Shown here: piece by piece, positions 25,075 through 34,708 of the stretch
Numbering within the stretch: position 1 is the first letter of the stretch
Layout: each line of letters starts with the position of its first letter
Assembly (NCBI RefSeq): GCF_001047135.2
Contig: NZ_DF968078.1
Span: 168,666-232,665, forward strand
Length of the DNA: 64,000 nucleotides
Reading direction: 5' to 3'
Source of the DNA: Fructobacillus tropaeoli
GTDB taxonomy: Bacteria; Bacillota; Bacilli; Lactobacillales; Lactobacillaceae
Translations under genes and position numbers: made by a program
The notes under the pieces: model-generated
What the model was told of the DNA's origin: nothing
The model's input: the letters and a program-made list of their open reading frames with translations, nothing else
Database searches by the model: none

Positions 25075-27009
25075 CTATTGCTGGGAATACCTTCTTCTTA
25101 GGTTAATTAACTCGGTCCCGAGTTGAATCAGGGCCATTTTATCATGCTGATTTTTAGCCAAGGCAATCTTCTTATTTAGAGCCTCAACTTGGCTTTCATA
25201 AGGAGCCTCTTTCATAATCACACGAATGTAGTCATTAACCGCATCCCGTTGAACTTCTAGTGTACCAAATTCTCGGTCGATTGCCATCATTTTTTGGTTT
25301 AAATCAGGCTTTTGAACAAAGTCCAAAAAACCGGCTAAATCAAAACTTTGCTGTCCCTGTTTGGTATATGCTTCATAAAGCATCATTAACAGTTGGTATT
25401 CTGGATGAACAAAGGCAAAGTCGGGCAATCCCTTAACCGTATTCATGGCTGCAGGTGACTTAATCATTGCCATTAAGAGCCCCTGCTCAGCTCGCTCAGT
25501 CCGTGTTAAACCGGCATTTAAATGTCCGGCTAAATCATCGGCAGAAGCCGTTGGACTAGTAGGCTCACCAAGAGCAGCTAATGATTCAAAACCATCCGAA
25601 TAATCCGGTTGCCATGAGTCATCCGACCAGCCATTCTGGTCGGTCTGGACCTTTCGCCACTGCTTCTTTGCTGGCGCCTTTTGAACCGTCTGTGCCGGTC
25701 GATGAGCAAGAAACTCCTGAAACTCTCGCTGGAGAGCCGTAAAATCAGACCCATATTCTTCACTAAACTGCCGCAAAAAATAATCCTGCTCAACCGGACT
25801 TGCCACGGCCAAAATCGGCCATGCTTCCTTTAAAAAGTCAAGGTACTGGGCCTGATTTTCCAGATTTTTACCGTTTTTAGCCGCTTGAATCAAAAATTCA
25901 GTCGGTGTCAAAACGCCGTGGTCAAGGTCTTGCTTTAAGACCTCTAACCCCTGTTCACGCCGGACCTCATCAGGATCACGACCATCTGGTAAGGAAACAA
26001 CCCCAATTTCAACTTGGGGGGCAACCTGACGAATTAATGGTATCGAGCGCTTAGCTGCTTTTTGCCCTGCCGCATCGCCATCATAGACCAAGAGGATTTT
26101 ATCTGTGATTTTACTTAAATCAGTCACATGATGTTCAGTCAAGGCCGTCCCCATTGTGGCAACGGCACCGGTCGCTCCTGCCAGAGCGGCCGAAATCACA
26201 TCCATAAAACCTTCAAAAATCATGGCCGGTTGACCAGCCCGAATAGCCGGTTTTGCCTGATCAAAGTTATACAGCAAGTTTCCCTTATTAAAGAAGGGCG
26301 ACTCTGGTGAGTTCATATACTTAGCTGGATTGTTTGGATCAAGCGAGCGACCAGAAAAGCCCCGAACCTGACCCCTGACATCTTTAATTGGCCAGACAAT
26401 TCGGTTGTTAAAGCGGTCACGGCTGATTTCACCATCCTGGTCAATAAATAATTGACTTTCTAGAAGGAGCTTGTCAGCCAAATTGTGCTCCTTGGCATAA
26501 GCCAATAACACATTGTTCGATGGCACAAAACCCAAACCATAACGTTTAATGGTTTCGTCATCGAGCTTACGGTCATCATGCAGGTAGGCCAAAGCCTGTT
26601 CACCCGCTGTTGTATTCAACAAAATATGCGTATACAACCGCTCGGCGTTTTGATATAAATCAAAAATCGCGGCGAATTGTTCCTGTCGCGCCGAAGGCTG
26701 CCCCTGGTACCTATCTAAACCAGATAATTTGAGATTCTTAGCTAGGGATAGGACGGCTTCCGGATAGGTATAACCTTCTTTTTCCATTAAAAACGAAAAA
26801 ACGGTTCCTGAGCGCCCACAGGAGAAACAATGAAAAACCTGCTTTTTATCATCAACAAAGAGTGAAGGACGCCGATCCTCATGAAATGGGCAAGACCCGT
26901 TCCATTCGCGACCGCGCTTCACTAACTGGGTATAATTTTGAATCACATCGACGATGTTGGTTTGCGACCGAACTTCATCGATTACACTTTGTGGAATCCG
27001 TTCTGCCAT
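25075..27009 (-). CDS. dnaG: DNA primase
   Basis: Primase of 644 aa that makes RNA primers at the replication fork with DnaB. The N-terminal CHC2 zinc finger is [15 protein letters not shown]...HCFSCGRSG (about 40-64); the TOPRIM core includes [11 protein letters not shown] (about 265) and [13 protein letters not shown] (about 310). A C-terminal helicase-binding domain follows. Start and SD (AAGGAGGC) are normal. The dnaG-rpoD arrangement is the conserved macromolecular-synthesis operon. Confidence 0.97.
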   Translation of the reverse strand: MAERIPQSVIDEVRSQTNIVDVIQNYTQLVKRGREWNGSCPFHEDRRPSLFVDDKKQVFHCFSCGRSGTVFSFLMEKEGYTYPEAVLSLAKNLKLSGLDRYQGQPSARQEQFAAIFDLYQNAERLYTHILLNTTAGEQALAYLHDDRKLDDETIKRYGLGFVPSNNVLLAYAKEHNLADKLLLESQLFIDQDGEISRDRFNNRIVWPIKDVRGQVRGFSGRSLDPNNPAKYMNSPESPFFNKGNLLYNFDQAKPAIRAGQPAMIFEGFMDVISAALAGATGAVATMGTALTEHHVTDLSKITDKILLVYDGDAAGQKAAKRSIPLIRQVAPQVEIGVVSLPDGRDPDEVRREQGLEVLKQDLDHGVLTPTEFLIQAAKNGKNLENQAQYLDFLKEAWPILAVASPVEQDYFLRQFSEEYGSDFTALQREFQEFLAHRPAQTVQKAPAKKQWRKVQTDQNGWSDDSWQPDYSDGFESLAALGEPTSPTASADDLAGHLNAGLTRTERAEQGLLMAMIKSPAAMNTVKGLPDFAFVHPEYQLLMMLYEAYTKQGQQSFDLAGFLDFVQKPDLNQKMMAIDREFGTLEVQRDAVNDYIRVIMKEAPYESQVEALNKKIALAKNQHDKMALIQLGTELINLRRRYSQQ

Positions 27010-27114
27010 AAGCCTCCTTCAAACTGGTAACTACGCCAGTCCGCACTTCTACCCAATACAATGTTGTCTACTATTATAGGAAGATTTTGAGTATTTGTCA
27101 AAGTTTTTTGTTCA

Positions 27115-27143
27115 CAAAAAGACCGGTTTAGCCACCGGTCTTC
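27115..27143 (-). terminator. Terminator after the surface-protein gene
   Basis: Hairpin GACCGGT-GGCTAA-ACCGGTC with a U run on the minus strand, 55 nt after the stop codon at 27198. Confidence 0.85.
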
Positions 27144-27197
27144 CTAACTATGACACATCATTAACTTTATTAAATCAGCATCTTTTTCTTCATACAA

Positions 27198-30100
27198 TTA
27201 GTGTTTACGTCCAAAAATTTTCATAGCTGCAAAACTGCTGCCAATCAAGGCTAATAAGTCTAAGAAAGCTAATCGGAAAGTTCGATGCTTGCCGGTTGCT
27301 GGCAAAACTGACTGAGACCTTGCTGTTGTACTTTCAGCGGTAGTTGTAACCCTTTTTGCTGGTGCTGATTCGTTTGATTTTGCTGTCAATTCAGAAGTTG
27401 ACAGTGCACTGGGCGTTGGTGTTGCATTCACATTTACTACCCCTGGAACAAGCATTGGCGACGTTACTGAACTAGAAGTTGGCGCAGTATTTGACTGTGT
27501 TGCTGAACTAGAAGTTGATGCCCTTAACAATCCAGAAGTCGAGGCCGTACTTGATTTCGTCGCTGAACTAGAAGTTGAGGCTGCATTCGACTTCGTTGCT
27601 GAACTAGAAGTTGATGACGCGTTTGACGTCGTTGTTGAACTCGATATTGGTGACGTAGTTGACTTCTTTGATGAATGACTTGGCTTCGTCGTTGAGTTAG
27701 AACTGGACGTCGCATTCGATTTCGTTGCCGAATTAGAGGTTAAGGCTGAATTCGACTTTATTGCTGAACCAGATGTCGAGGCTGCACTTGACTTAGTTGC
27801 TGAACTAGAGGTCGACGCAGCATTTGACTTTGGTGCGGAACTAGAAGTTGAGGCTGTATTTGACTTCGTTGCCGAACTAGAAGTTGATGTTGTACCTGAC
27901 TCTGTCGCTGAACTAGAAGTTGATGTTGTTCTTGACTTCGTTGCCGAACTAGAAGTTGATGTTGTACCTGACTCTGTCGCTGAACTAGAAGTTGATGTTG
28001 TTCTTGACTTCGTTGCCGAACTAGAAGTCGAGGCTGAATTCGACCTTGTTGCCGAACTAGAGGCTGATGTCGTATTCGACTTTGGCGCTGAGCTAGAAGT
28101 TGATGCTGCACTTGATTTTTGTGCCGAACTGGAGGTCGAGGTTGAATTCGACTTCGTTGCTGAACTAGAAGTCGAGGCTGAATTTGACTTCGTTGACGAG
28201 CTAGAGGTCGATGCAGTGTTTGACTGTGTTGATGAACTGGAAGTCGACGCTGTGTTTGACTTTGTTGCTGAACTAGAAGTTGGTGTTGTACTTGTCGGTG
28301 CAATTTCTGCACCCGTGAGGACAGGAATATTCACAACCAAGTCTTGGTCTCCAACTTGGAAAGCCAAATCAGTTTTATCGGCAGCTTGATAACCCTTGGG
28401 CAACTGTGAGGAAACATCCATATCCGTTTCCTCATCCACAGTCTTCTGATAAGTAGCAATTGTTTGGTTATGATCAACGAAGTTGACAGTAACCGGCACT
28501 TCCTTAATCAAATATAGAATAACTGGCTTGTTGATATCTAAGTTCTTCGCCAAAGTAAATTGAGCAATCTTTGTGTGTTGGACCGGCTGATCTGTATAGT
28601 ACAAATTTGTATTCACTAACCGATAATTATCTGGAATAGTGACAGTAACTTGAGAACCTGGTAGCCCCTGAACAATATGGTTAGGACCAATTTGTTGATC
28701 AGTTATTTGGTCGACCAAACGATATGCCTGACCGGCCTGCCAGTTACCAGGGTTAGCCATTCCCGTATTAATAGCGTTACGAACAAAAATTGTTAAATTG
28801 CCGTTGCTATCATAACGATTCCAAACCGTATCAGGAACAGTTGTATTCAAATCATTTTCGCGGTTCATGATTAACTGAGGGGCAGTGGTTAAATCTGTTA
28901 AATGTGCAGTAAACTGTTTAGCACTTAATGGCGAAGTAACACTATCAGCCAAACTGGCATTCATCGTGAACATATTTTCTTGGGCACTATCGGCAGTATT
29001 ATCTAAATTAAGAATATTAAGGCTCTTCAAGCTAACTGTATTGGCAAACATGCCACCGGTGCCATCATTCACACCTTTTGTAGAGCCAGGAACCAACTGC
29101 ATCTTAGCGTTCCACAAGCTGAAATCGAGGCTTTTCAGCGACATATCATTATAAAACATGTTGTGCATGTTCGTCACTTTGCTCACGTTGAGATTGTTAA
29201 TCCCTGTAATCGACTGTAACCGATACAAATTGGCAAACGTCGCCCACATATTCGTGACATTGCTGGTATCAAAATGGGAAACGTCGAGTGTAGTCAACGA
29301 CTTATCAGCGTTGAACATATCGTACATATTCGTAGCACTATGAGTATCCAAATTGCTCAAATCAAGACTTGTCAATGCAGGATTTCCTGCAAAGAAATCG
29401 CTAAAATAAGTTACCTGCGAGGTATCAACCAAGTTCAACCCTTGAATTGCCGTCAAGCCTGGGAATCCCGCAAAAGCCGCCGTCCCTAGGGTGGCAACTT
29501 TTACCGGTTTTGTAAAAACAATCTTAGCAATTTGTTCCTGATTTAACTGACCAATACTGGTCAAACTTGAAGAAGAAATCACACCTTCAGAGCCGTCATC
29601 GGCAGATTCGACCGTCAAAGTTAAAGTTTGGCAATCATAATGGGCCTTTGCCGTCCCCCAATGTACATCAGCATTCCGCGCCAAACCTAGCACTGGATGA
29701 TTTCCTGTTAACCATTGCCAACTATTCCAGCTCAGCGTCCCCTGGTTAGCCAGTGGAGTCGACAAAAAGACATCGCCCGCATTCGTTACGGCACTCAAAT
29801 CACGCGTTTCTAGTCCAATGACGTTCGTCAAAACTTTATCATTCGAGAACATTCCCTCTATATTCTGAGTATGGCTCATGTCCCAGGTACTCAAATCAAT
29901 TGAAGGTAATGCAAAATCCAAGGCAAACATATTCGACATGTTGGTTGTCTGGCTGGTATCCAAGTGTCCACCAGGCATAATAGTAAAACTGGTCAGAGCT
30001 GTCAACATATTAAACAGTCCTGTTGCATCACCGACAATTCGGACATCCCCTGTCACTTGAATTTGCTTAACAGATTGCAGGGCATTCGGTACTACCTTTT

Positions 30101-30653
30101 CCAAAATTTGGTTTTGGGCACTCACAGTTCCAGAACCCAAGGTGACAACACCGCTCGTTTGATTAAAGGTCCAAGGAACTGTTCCCCAGGTACCACTGGT
30201 AGTAGGTGCCGTATCTCCAAGAGCGCTGCCTTGCTGACTATTCTGTGCCGATGTCGTTGACGTACTTGATTGTTGACTTTGCTGTGCAGCTTGTGACGTC
30301 GCAGTGGACGAGCCATTAACCTGATTTTTTTGAGCTGTCAAAGCAGAAACCACTACACTACCGCCAGTAGCAACTGATTCAGACGAAACCATCGCAGTTG
30401 TTGTTCCAGAATAGGATTGATTATTATCCAATTGAGTTGCAGTCGTTGACGCCACTGTGCCCGTTACTGCATTATTTAACGACGTTGCATTGCCAGCTTT
30501 CGTTTGGCTGACCGATCCAGTAGTTTTCCCTTGCTGAGCATCATCAGCGCTTGCACGGTTGACTAACATAACTGGTGCCATAAACGTTATCGTGCCAAAG
30601 ACTGCTGTTTCGATTAGTAACGACCGCCAACTATTTTTACTAATTCCCTTCAT
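27198..30653 (-). CDS. LPXTG-anchored surface protein with BspA-like repeats and serine-rich stalk
   Basis: Cell-wall protein of 1151 aa. A signal peptide spans about 1-37 (WRSLLIETAVFGTITFMAPV, cleavage probably after ASA). A Ser/Thr/Gln-rich linker precedes BspA-like DUF285 repeats at about 215-570, with the recurring LDLSxLDTSxVTNMxxMF-type pattern. A MucBP-like module (VTVNFVDHNQTIATYQ) lies at about 710-775. Then comes a stalk of about 270 residues built from 12-residue units like ATKSNTASTSSS (about 788-1058). The sorting signal LPATG is at about 1117, followed by a hydrophobic helix and GRKH. A role in adhesion is inferred from the architecture. In the stalk the unit is interrupted once by GLLRAS (near 27,530). 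Confidence 0.9.
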   Translation of the reverse strand: MKGISKNSWRSLLIETAVFGTITFMAPVMLVNRASADDAQQGKTTGSVSQTKAGNATSLNNAVTGTVASTTATQLDNNQSYSGTTTAMVSSESVATGGSVVVSALTAQKNQVNGSSTATSQAAQQSQQSSTSTTSAQNSQQGSALGDTAPTTSGTWGTVPWTFNQTSGVVTLGSGTVSAQNQILEKVVPNALQSVKQIQVTGDVRIVGDATGLFNMLTALTSFTIMPGGHLDTSQTTNMSNMFALDFALPSIDLSTWDMSHTQNIEGMFSNDKVLTNVIGLETRDLSAVTNAGDVFLSTPLANQGTLSWNSWQWLTGNHPVLGLARNADVHWGTAKAHYDCQTLTLTVESADDGSEGVISSSSLTSIGQLNQEQIAKIVFTKPVKVATLGTAAFAGFPGLTAIQGLNLVDTSQVTYFSDFFAGNPALTSLDLSNLDTHSATNMYDMFNADKSLTTLDVSHFDTSNVTNMWATFANLYRLQSITGINNLNVSKVTNMHNMFYNDMSLKSLDFSLWNAKMQLVPGSTKGVNDGTGGMFANTVSLKSLNILNLDNTADSAQENMFTMNASLADSVTSPLSAKQFTAHLTDLTTAPQLIMNRENDLNTTVPDTVWNRYDSNGNLTIFVRNAINTGMANPGNWQAGQAYRLVDQITDQQIGPNHIVQGLPGSQVTVTIPDNYRLVNTNLYYTDQPVQHTKIAQFTLAKNLDINKPVILYLIKEVPVTVNFVDHNQTIATYQKTVDEETDMDVSSQLPKGYQAADKTDLAFQVGDQDLVVNIPVLTGAEIAPTSTTPTSSSATKSNTASTSSSSTQSNTASTSSSSTKSNSASTSSSATKSNSTSTSSSAQKSSAASTSSSAPKSNTTSASSSATRSNSASTSSSATKSRTTSTSSSATESGTTSTSSSATKSRTTSTSSSATESGTTSTSSSATKSNTASTSSSAPKSNAASTSSSATKSSAASTSGSAIKSNSALTSNSATKSNATSSSNSTTKPSHSSKKSTTSPISSSTTTSNASSTSSSATKSNAASTSSSATKSSTASTSGLLRASTSSSATQSNTAPTSSSVTSPMLVPGVVNVNATPTPSALSTSELTAKSNESAPAKRVTTTAESTTARSQSVLPATGKHRTFRLAFLDLLALIGSSFAAMKIFGRKH
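27480..28300 (-). repeat. 36-bp repeat array encoding the serine-rich stalk
   Basis: About twenty degenerate 36-bp (12-codon) units. Two consecutive 72-bp blocks (about 27,871-27,942 and 27,943-28,014) are identical and continue identically for another dozen bases, indicating recent duplication. Length variation between strains is likely. Confidence 0.85.
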
Positions 30654-31001
30654 TCATTTCCCTCTCAAAATCAGCTAAAAGCTGGTTCAATCTTTCACTT
30701 CTTATTCCATGACTTTCATGTGACAACTTCAATCATTTTGTAACATAAATGACAAAAAGGGATCCCTATCGTTGTTTTACTAAAACATCTTTTTACTAAA
30801 AAAGCCTTCTAGTATCTAAACCCGAAGACATTTTCAACGATATAAATTGATCAAACAACAACATAATAGAAAGAAATATGGTCGTTTCAATCAGGCTAAT
30901 TTCTGAACTCATTACCTTTTCGCTATTTTATGGCAATCGAGACTGATTTATCTTAGCTAAGTATTTCTCTTTTTGCTATACAGTCCCAATTTGATCATAA
31001 C
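30654..31001. other. Intergenic leader of the surface-protein gene
   Basis: About 350 nt without a gene. It holds the surface-protein SD (AGGGAA), a candidate promoter at 30863-30890 and a 5' UTR of about 200 nt with short T-rich hairpins. Nothing else is recognised. Confidence 0.5.
30863..30890 (-). promoter_or_regulatory. Candidate promoter of the surface-protein gene
   Basis: TTGAAA (30885-30890), 16-nt spacer, TATTAT (30863-30868) on the minus strand, leaving an unusually long leader of about 200 nt. Confidence 0.45.
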
Positions 31002-31035
31002 AAAAAACCGTCCTCACACAACGTGAAGACGGTTA
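31002..31035 (-). terminator. Terminator after the 2HCT transporter
   Basis: Hairpin CCGTCTTCAC-GTTGT-GTGAGGACGG followed by six U, just after the stop at 31054. Confidence 0.88.
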
Positions 31036-31053
31036 ACAAAGCGTTTTTGCAAA

Positions 31054-32376
31054 TTAATGCAAAACCGTAATCAAGAGGCCACCTAAGATCAAGATGATAG
31101 CACCACCGATTCGGTTACCCATTTGAGCGAAGGCAATCAAACCCATCCGGTCAGAAGCTGACAATACAGCAACGTTTCCAGTTCCACCCATTGAGTTATT
31201 AATCATACCGGCTGAAATTGCTGATTCAACTGGGTACAAACCAAAGAGCTTACCCAAAAGACCACCTGCAATTCCAATCGTTACGACTGAAACTAAAGCA
31301 CAAACAACCAGCTGCCATGACAAAGTGGCAAGCAACTTGTTCATATCGACCAAAGCTAATCCGATACCAGCCAACAAAGCTTGTGTTGTTGTAGAAACGA
31401 TCAGATTTCCAAACATCACGGCTGAATCTTCGTAGAACTTAGGAACTAAGTTCAAAGCCTTGGCTACAATAACTGCTAAGATCAAAAATGCGAAAGCGTT
31501 GATACTTGGTACCAAAGTTTGCAACAAAGTACCAACCATGTAGAATGACAAAGCCACCATCATTCCAACTAACATTTGTGAGTAGTTGAGGGCTGGGGCA
31601 TCATCTTTCTTGTCGGCGGCCATGTCATCTGCTGATTTCAACAATTGACCTTGACCATTCATCTTTGACTTGGCAGTAAACTTAACCAACAATGATGAAC
31701 CAATAATGGCCATCAAGTTTGCCAAAACAACAGCTGGGAACAATTGGTTCAAGATCGTACCGGCTGAAACATGAAGGGCTGACCCGTAAATGTTTGACAA
31801 TGGCACAATACCGGCTCCGATTCCACCGGCCATCATTGGGAAGGCAACGTACAATGCAGTGTGATTGAAGCCAAGGCCGAGCAACTGCCCAACAAAGCTA
31901 ACCACAAAGAATGAAATAATCATTGCCCCAAAGGCTACTGGTAAGAAACGCACAGCTGATTTCAACAATAACTTGCGGTCCATCTTCAAAATGGCTGAGG
32001 TAATCAAAGCCACGATATAGAACTCCAAGAAGTTGACATCAGAAACAAAGGTATGAATACTTGTTACGGCTTCCTTAGGCACAATCCCTGTACCGGCTAA
32101 GATCGAACCGGCAACAACGGCGAAGGCTGACCCTCCACCAAGGTATGAGCGCATGATTGGCAGGTTATTTCCAACATAGAAGAAAACGCCACCAAGCATA
32201 ACTAGGGCAAACATCGCACCAGCGATGTTATTTGGCAACAAACGTAGGCTCAAGACAGCCACCAACAAAATGGCCATCAGGATAAAGGCAACACCGCCAA
32301 TACCCGCTACTTGAAACTCGCTTTCGATTTTCGAAAAGATTCCGGTGCCTTGCGACGCCTGTGATTCTTCAGACAT
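31054..32376 (-). CDS. citP: 2-hydroxycarboxylate transporter (CitP/MleP family)
   Basis: Secondary transporter of 440 aa of the 2HCT family (citrate or malate, often exchanged for lactate). About eleven membrane helices are visible. Both GGxG re-entrant loop motifs are present: MAGGIGAGIVPLS and NNSMGGTGNVAVLS, and the substrate-binding arginine lies in MGNRIGGAI near the C-terminus. ATG 32376 follows AAAGGAG. It has its own promoter and is the intact member of a tandem pair in the citrate region. Citrate versus malate preference cannot be set from sequence; the location favours citrate. Confidence 0.85.
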   Translation of the reverse strand: MSEESQASQGTGIFSKIESEFQVAGIGGVAFILMAILLVAVLSLRLLPNNIAGAMFALVMLGGVFFYVGNNLPIMRSYLGGGSAFAVVAGSILAGTGIVPKEAVTSIHTFVSDVNFLEFYIVALITSAILKMDRKLLLKSAVRFLPVAFGAMIISFFVVSFVGQLLGLGFNHTALYVAFPMMAGGIGAGIVPLSNIYGSALHVSAGTILNQLFPAVVLANLMAIIGSSLLVKFTAKSKMNGQGQLLKSADDMAADKKDDAPALNYSQMLVGMMVALSFYMVGTLLQTLVPSINAFAFLILAVIVAKALNLVPKFYEDSAVMFGNLIVSTTTQALLAGIGLALVDMNKLLATLSWQLVVCALVSVVTIGIAGGLLGKLFGLYPVESAISAGMINNSMGGTGNVAVLSASDRMGLIAFAQMGNRIGGAIILILGGLLITVLH

Positions 32377-32406
32377 TATAATCTCCTTTAGCAAAGCAAC
32401 TTTTTA

Positions 32407-32435
32407 ATAATACCACTCTTTAATTCAGATTTAAA
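32407..32435 (-). promoter_or_regulatory. Candidate promoter of the intact 2HCT transporter
   Basis: TTTAAA (32430-32435), 17-nt spacer, TATTAT (32407-32412), downstream of the terminator of the broken copy. Confidence 0.45.
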
Positions 32436-32458
32436 TAAAAAATGCAAGTTTTTTTCAC

Positions 32459-32485
32459 AAAAAAAGCAAACACAGGATTTGCTTA
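32459..32485 (-). terminator. Terminator between the two 2HCT copies
   Basis: Hairpin AAGCAAA-TCCTGTG-TTTGCTT with a U run on the minus strand. Confidence 0.75.
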
Positions 32486-32501
32486 GATTTATTTTAAATT
32501 G

Positions 32502-33821
32502 TTAGGCGAAAACTGTAACAAAGAAGCCAGCAATCACCAAAACGATGGCACCACCAATTCGGTTTCCCATCTGCGCAAAGGCAATTAAGTTCATCCGGTT
32601 AGCGGCCGAGAGGACTGCGACGTTTCCGGTTCCACCCATCGAATTATTAACCAAGCCAGCAGTGACAGCTGACTCGACTGGGTAGAGACCAAAAACTTTG
32701 CCCAGATAGCCTGCCACCAAGGCAATCGTGACGACCGAGACAATCACGCAAATAGCCAATTGCCAAGTCAACGTCTCCAATAATGCAGACAAATCAAGTA
32801 AGGCCAATCCACCCCCGGCTAGTAAAGCCTTGGTCATCGTTTGCACAATCAATTGACCAAAAAGGACTGCGGACTGTTCATAGTAAGTTGGTACCAAGTT
32901 ACTGGCCTTAGCAACAATTGCCACCAAAATCAGAAAGGCAAAAGCATTACTGCTTGGCAACAAGTGATGAAGCATCAGGCCAATCAAGTAGAAGGCCATG
33001 GCGACCATCATCCCTACCAATAACCGCTCAAATTCAATTTTAACGGGCTGTGCCTTAGTTGCCTTCATCTCACCAGTTGTCTTCAATAAATCCCCATGGC
33101 CGTTCCAGGCGGATTGCTCAGTATTTTTAACCAAGAGTCCCGCACCGATAATCGCGAGTAGATTGGATAACACAAGGGCTGGAAACAGCTGCGATAAGAT
33201 TGGCCCTGCCGGCACCCCAAGAGCCGAACCATAGATGGTTGATAGTGGCACAATGCCGGCTCCCACGCCACCGGCCATCACTGGAAAGGAGATGTAGAGC
33301 GACGTATGCACGAAGCCCAATCCTTACAACTGCCCCACCAAGCCAACGATGAAGAAATTAGCAACCATGGCCAAGAAAGCAACTGGTAAAAACCGTACCG
33401 CTGATTTTAATAATAATTGTCGGTCCATCTTTAAGATGGCCGAAATAATCAGCGACACAATATAAAATTCCAAAAAATTAGAGGTTGAAATAAAGTTGCG
33501 CACCGTGCCAATCGCACCACTTGGTACCAGTCCTAGTCCAGCAATAATGGCTGCGCCCACAGTGACAAAAACCGATCTACCGCCCAAGTAGGACTTAAAA
33601 ATTGGCAAATGACTACCAAGATAATACAGTGCTCCACCGAAAATAACGAGTGTGAACAACGCCCCACCCATGTTATCGGGTAAGACATCCATCCAGAGGA
33701 CCACAAATAATAAAAGGGTCATCAAAAGGAAGGCCGTTCCCCCTAAACCAACAATTTTCAGCTTGACTTCGAAATTCGAAAAGAAGCTGATAGCACCTGA
33801 CGGTTGTCTATCTTTCTTCAT
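32502..33821 (-). pseudogene. Second 2HCT transporter, interrupted by one nonsense codon
   Basis: A full-length (about 440-codon) paralogue of the neighbouring transporter, with MAGGVGAGIVPLS and MGGTGNVAVLS motifs intact. After FIVGLVGQL the codon at 33324-33326 is TAA where the intact copy has leucine (VGQLLGLGF); the frame continues unchanged after it, so a single T-to-A change explains the break. Start ATG 33821 has SD GGAG. It lies downstream of citXG and the hydrolase and was probably the original citrate-operon transporter. No other lesion is seen, so the loss is recent, or the codon is a sequencing error. Confidence 0.85.
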
Positions 33822-33889
33822 CTACATTCTCCTGCATCAATTACATCTGTTATCGTATCTAGGGTTATCTTATCAAAAATTTTATAAAA

Positions 33890-34678
33890 TTAATAAATAA
33901 ATTCAAAAAATACTTGATTAAATTCTTCTGGAATTTCTAAGTGAGGCAAATGACCAGCTTTTTGTATAACTTTTAAAGAAGAATTTTGGTTCAATAAGTT
34001 CTCAAACTCATGGTAATAGCCGATTTTGCATAAAGGCGAAGCCCCGCCGGCAACAAACAGCGTTTTCAACGTACAATCTGCCAAGTCCTGACGCCAATCT
34101 TCTAGTAAGTGATTTTTCATCAACGGATAGGCCAAATCAAAATCGAATGGATTTTTGACCTTATCTTCTTTCAACAAGGCCTTAAACTCTGGCGCGACTG
34201 GTACAGCGGTCAAGTGTTGCTTAATAAAGGTTTTAGACACAGTTCCAAAAGTCGACCAAGTGAGATTGCGGATGCCGGCCGTCCAGTTTCCTTCGTTTAA
34301 GAGCTTGGGGCTTTCGTCAACAATGACCAACTGTTTCAACTTTTCTTGGCCAAATAACGACAGATAGGCCCAAATAACCGATCCGCCCATGGAGTGCCCA
34401 ACTAACGTAATTTCGTCAATTTTCAATAATTCAAAGAGTTCATGTAAATCAGCCGCCAGGCGGGAAACCCGCAAGTTTTTAGTTGTCCGTTCCGACTGCC
34501 CGTGTGACCGCCAGTCCATCGTCACGACCCGATAACCACGCGCTTCTAATCCTGGAATTTGATAAGACCATTCGGCTTGGATGCCAGAAAATCCCGACAG
34601 TAAAACCGCCACGGGACCATCCCCCGCTCGATCTGTATAGTTAATTCGTACACCATCACTCGTTGTAAAAAAAGCCAT
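33890..34678 (-). CDS. Alpha/beta hydrolase
   Basis: Alpha/beta-fold hydrolase of 262 aa. The nucleophile elbow is GHSMGG (Ser near residue 95), the oxyanion region VLLSGFSG, and the catalytic His is in KAGHLPHLE near the C-terminus. ATG 34678 is chosen because AGAGGG then has 8-nt spacing; an ATG two codons upstream is too close. The substrate is unknown. It lies between citXG and the broken transporter in the same orientation, so it may be transcribed with the citrate genes without a known role there. Confidence 0.8.
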   Translation of the reverse strand: MAFFTTSDGVRINYTDRAGDGPVAVLLSGFSGIQAEWSYQIPGLEARGYRVVTMDWRSHGQSERTTKNLRVSRLAADLHELFELLKIDEITLVGHSMGGSVIWAYLSLFGQEKLKQLVIVDESPKLLNEGNWTAGIRNLTWSTFGTVSKTFIKQHLTAVPVAPEFKALLKEDKVKNPFDFDLAYPLMKNHLLEDWRQDLADCTLKTLFVAGGASPLCKIGYYHEFENLLNQNSSLKVIQKAGHLPHLEIPEEFNQVFFEFIY

Positions 34679-34708
34679 CCCCATGTCCCTCTTCTTTTTT
34701 GATTATGA

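Noticed and set aside
27480-28300. CRISPR-like array
   Set aside because: Repeats are directly adjacent, in-frame 36-bp coding units without unique spacers and lie inside a large surface gene.
27758-28312. 184-codon open frame inside the surface protein gene, rich in Gln and Arg
   Set aside because: It is the frame-shifted reading of the serine-rich repeat; repeats of a unit divisible by three keep all frames open. No SD.
32502-33320. Separate transporter gene starting at the TTG after the nonsense codon
   Set aside because: It is the same frame as the upstream half, no SD is present and it would lack half of the membrane helices; it is the rest of one broken gene.
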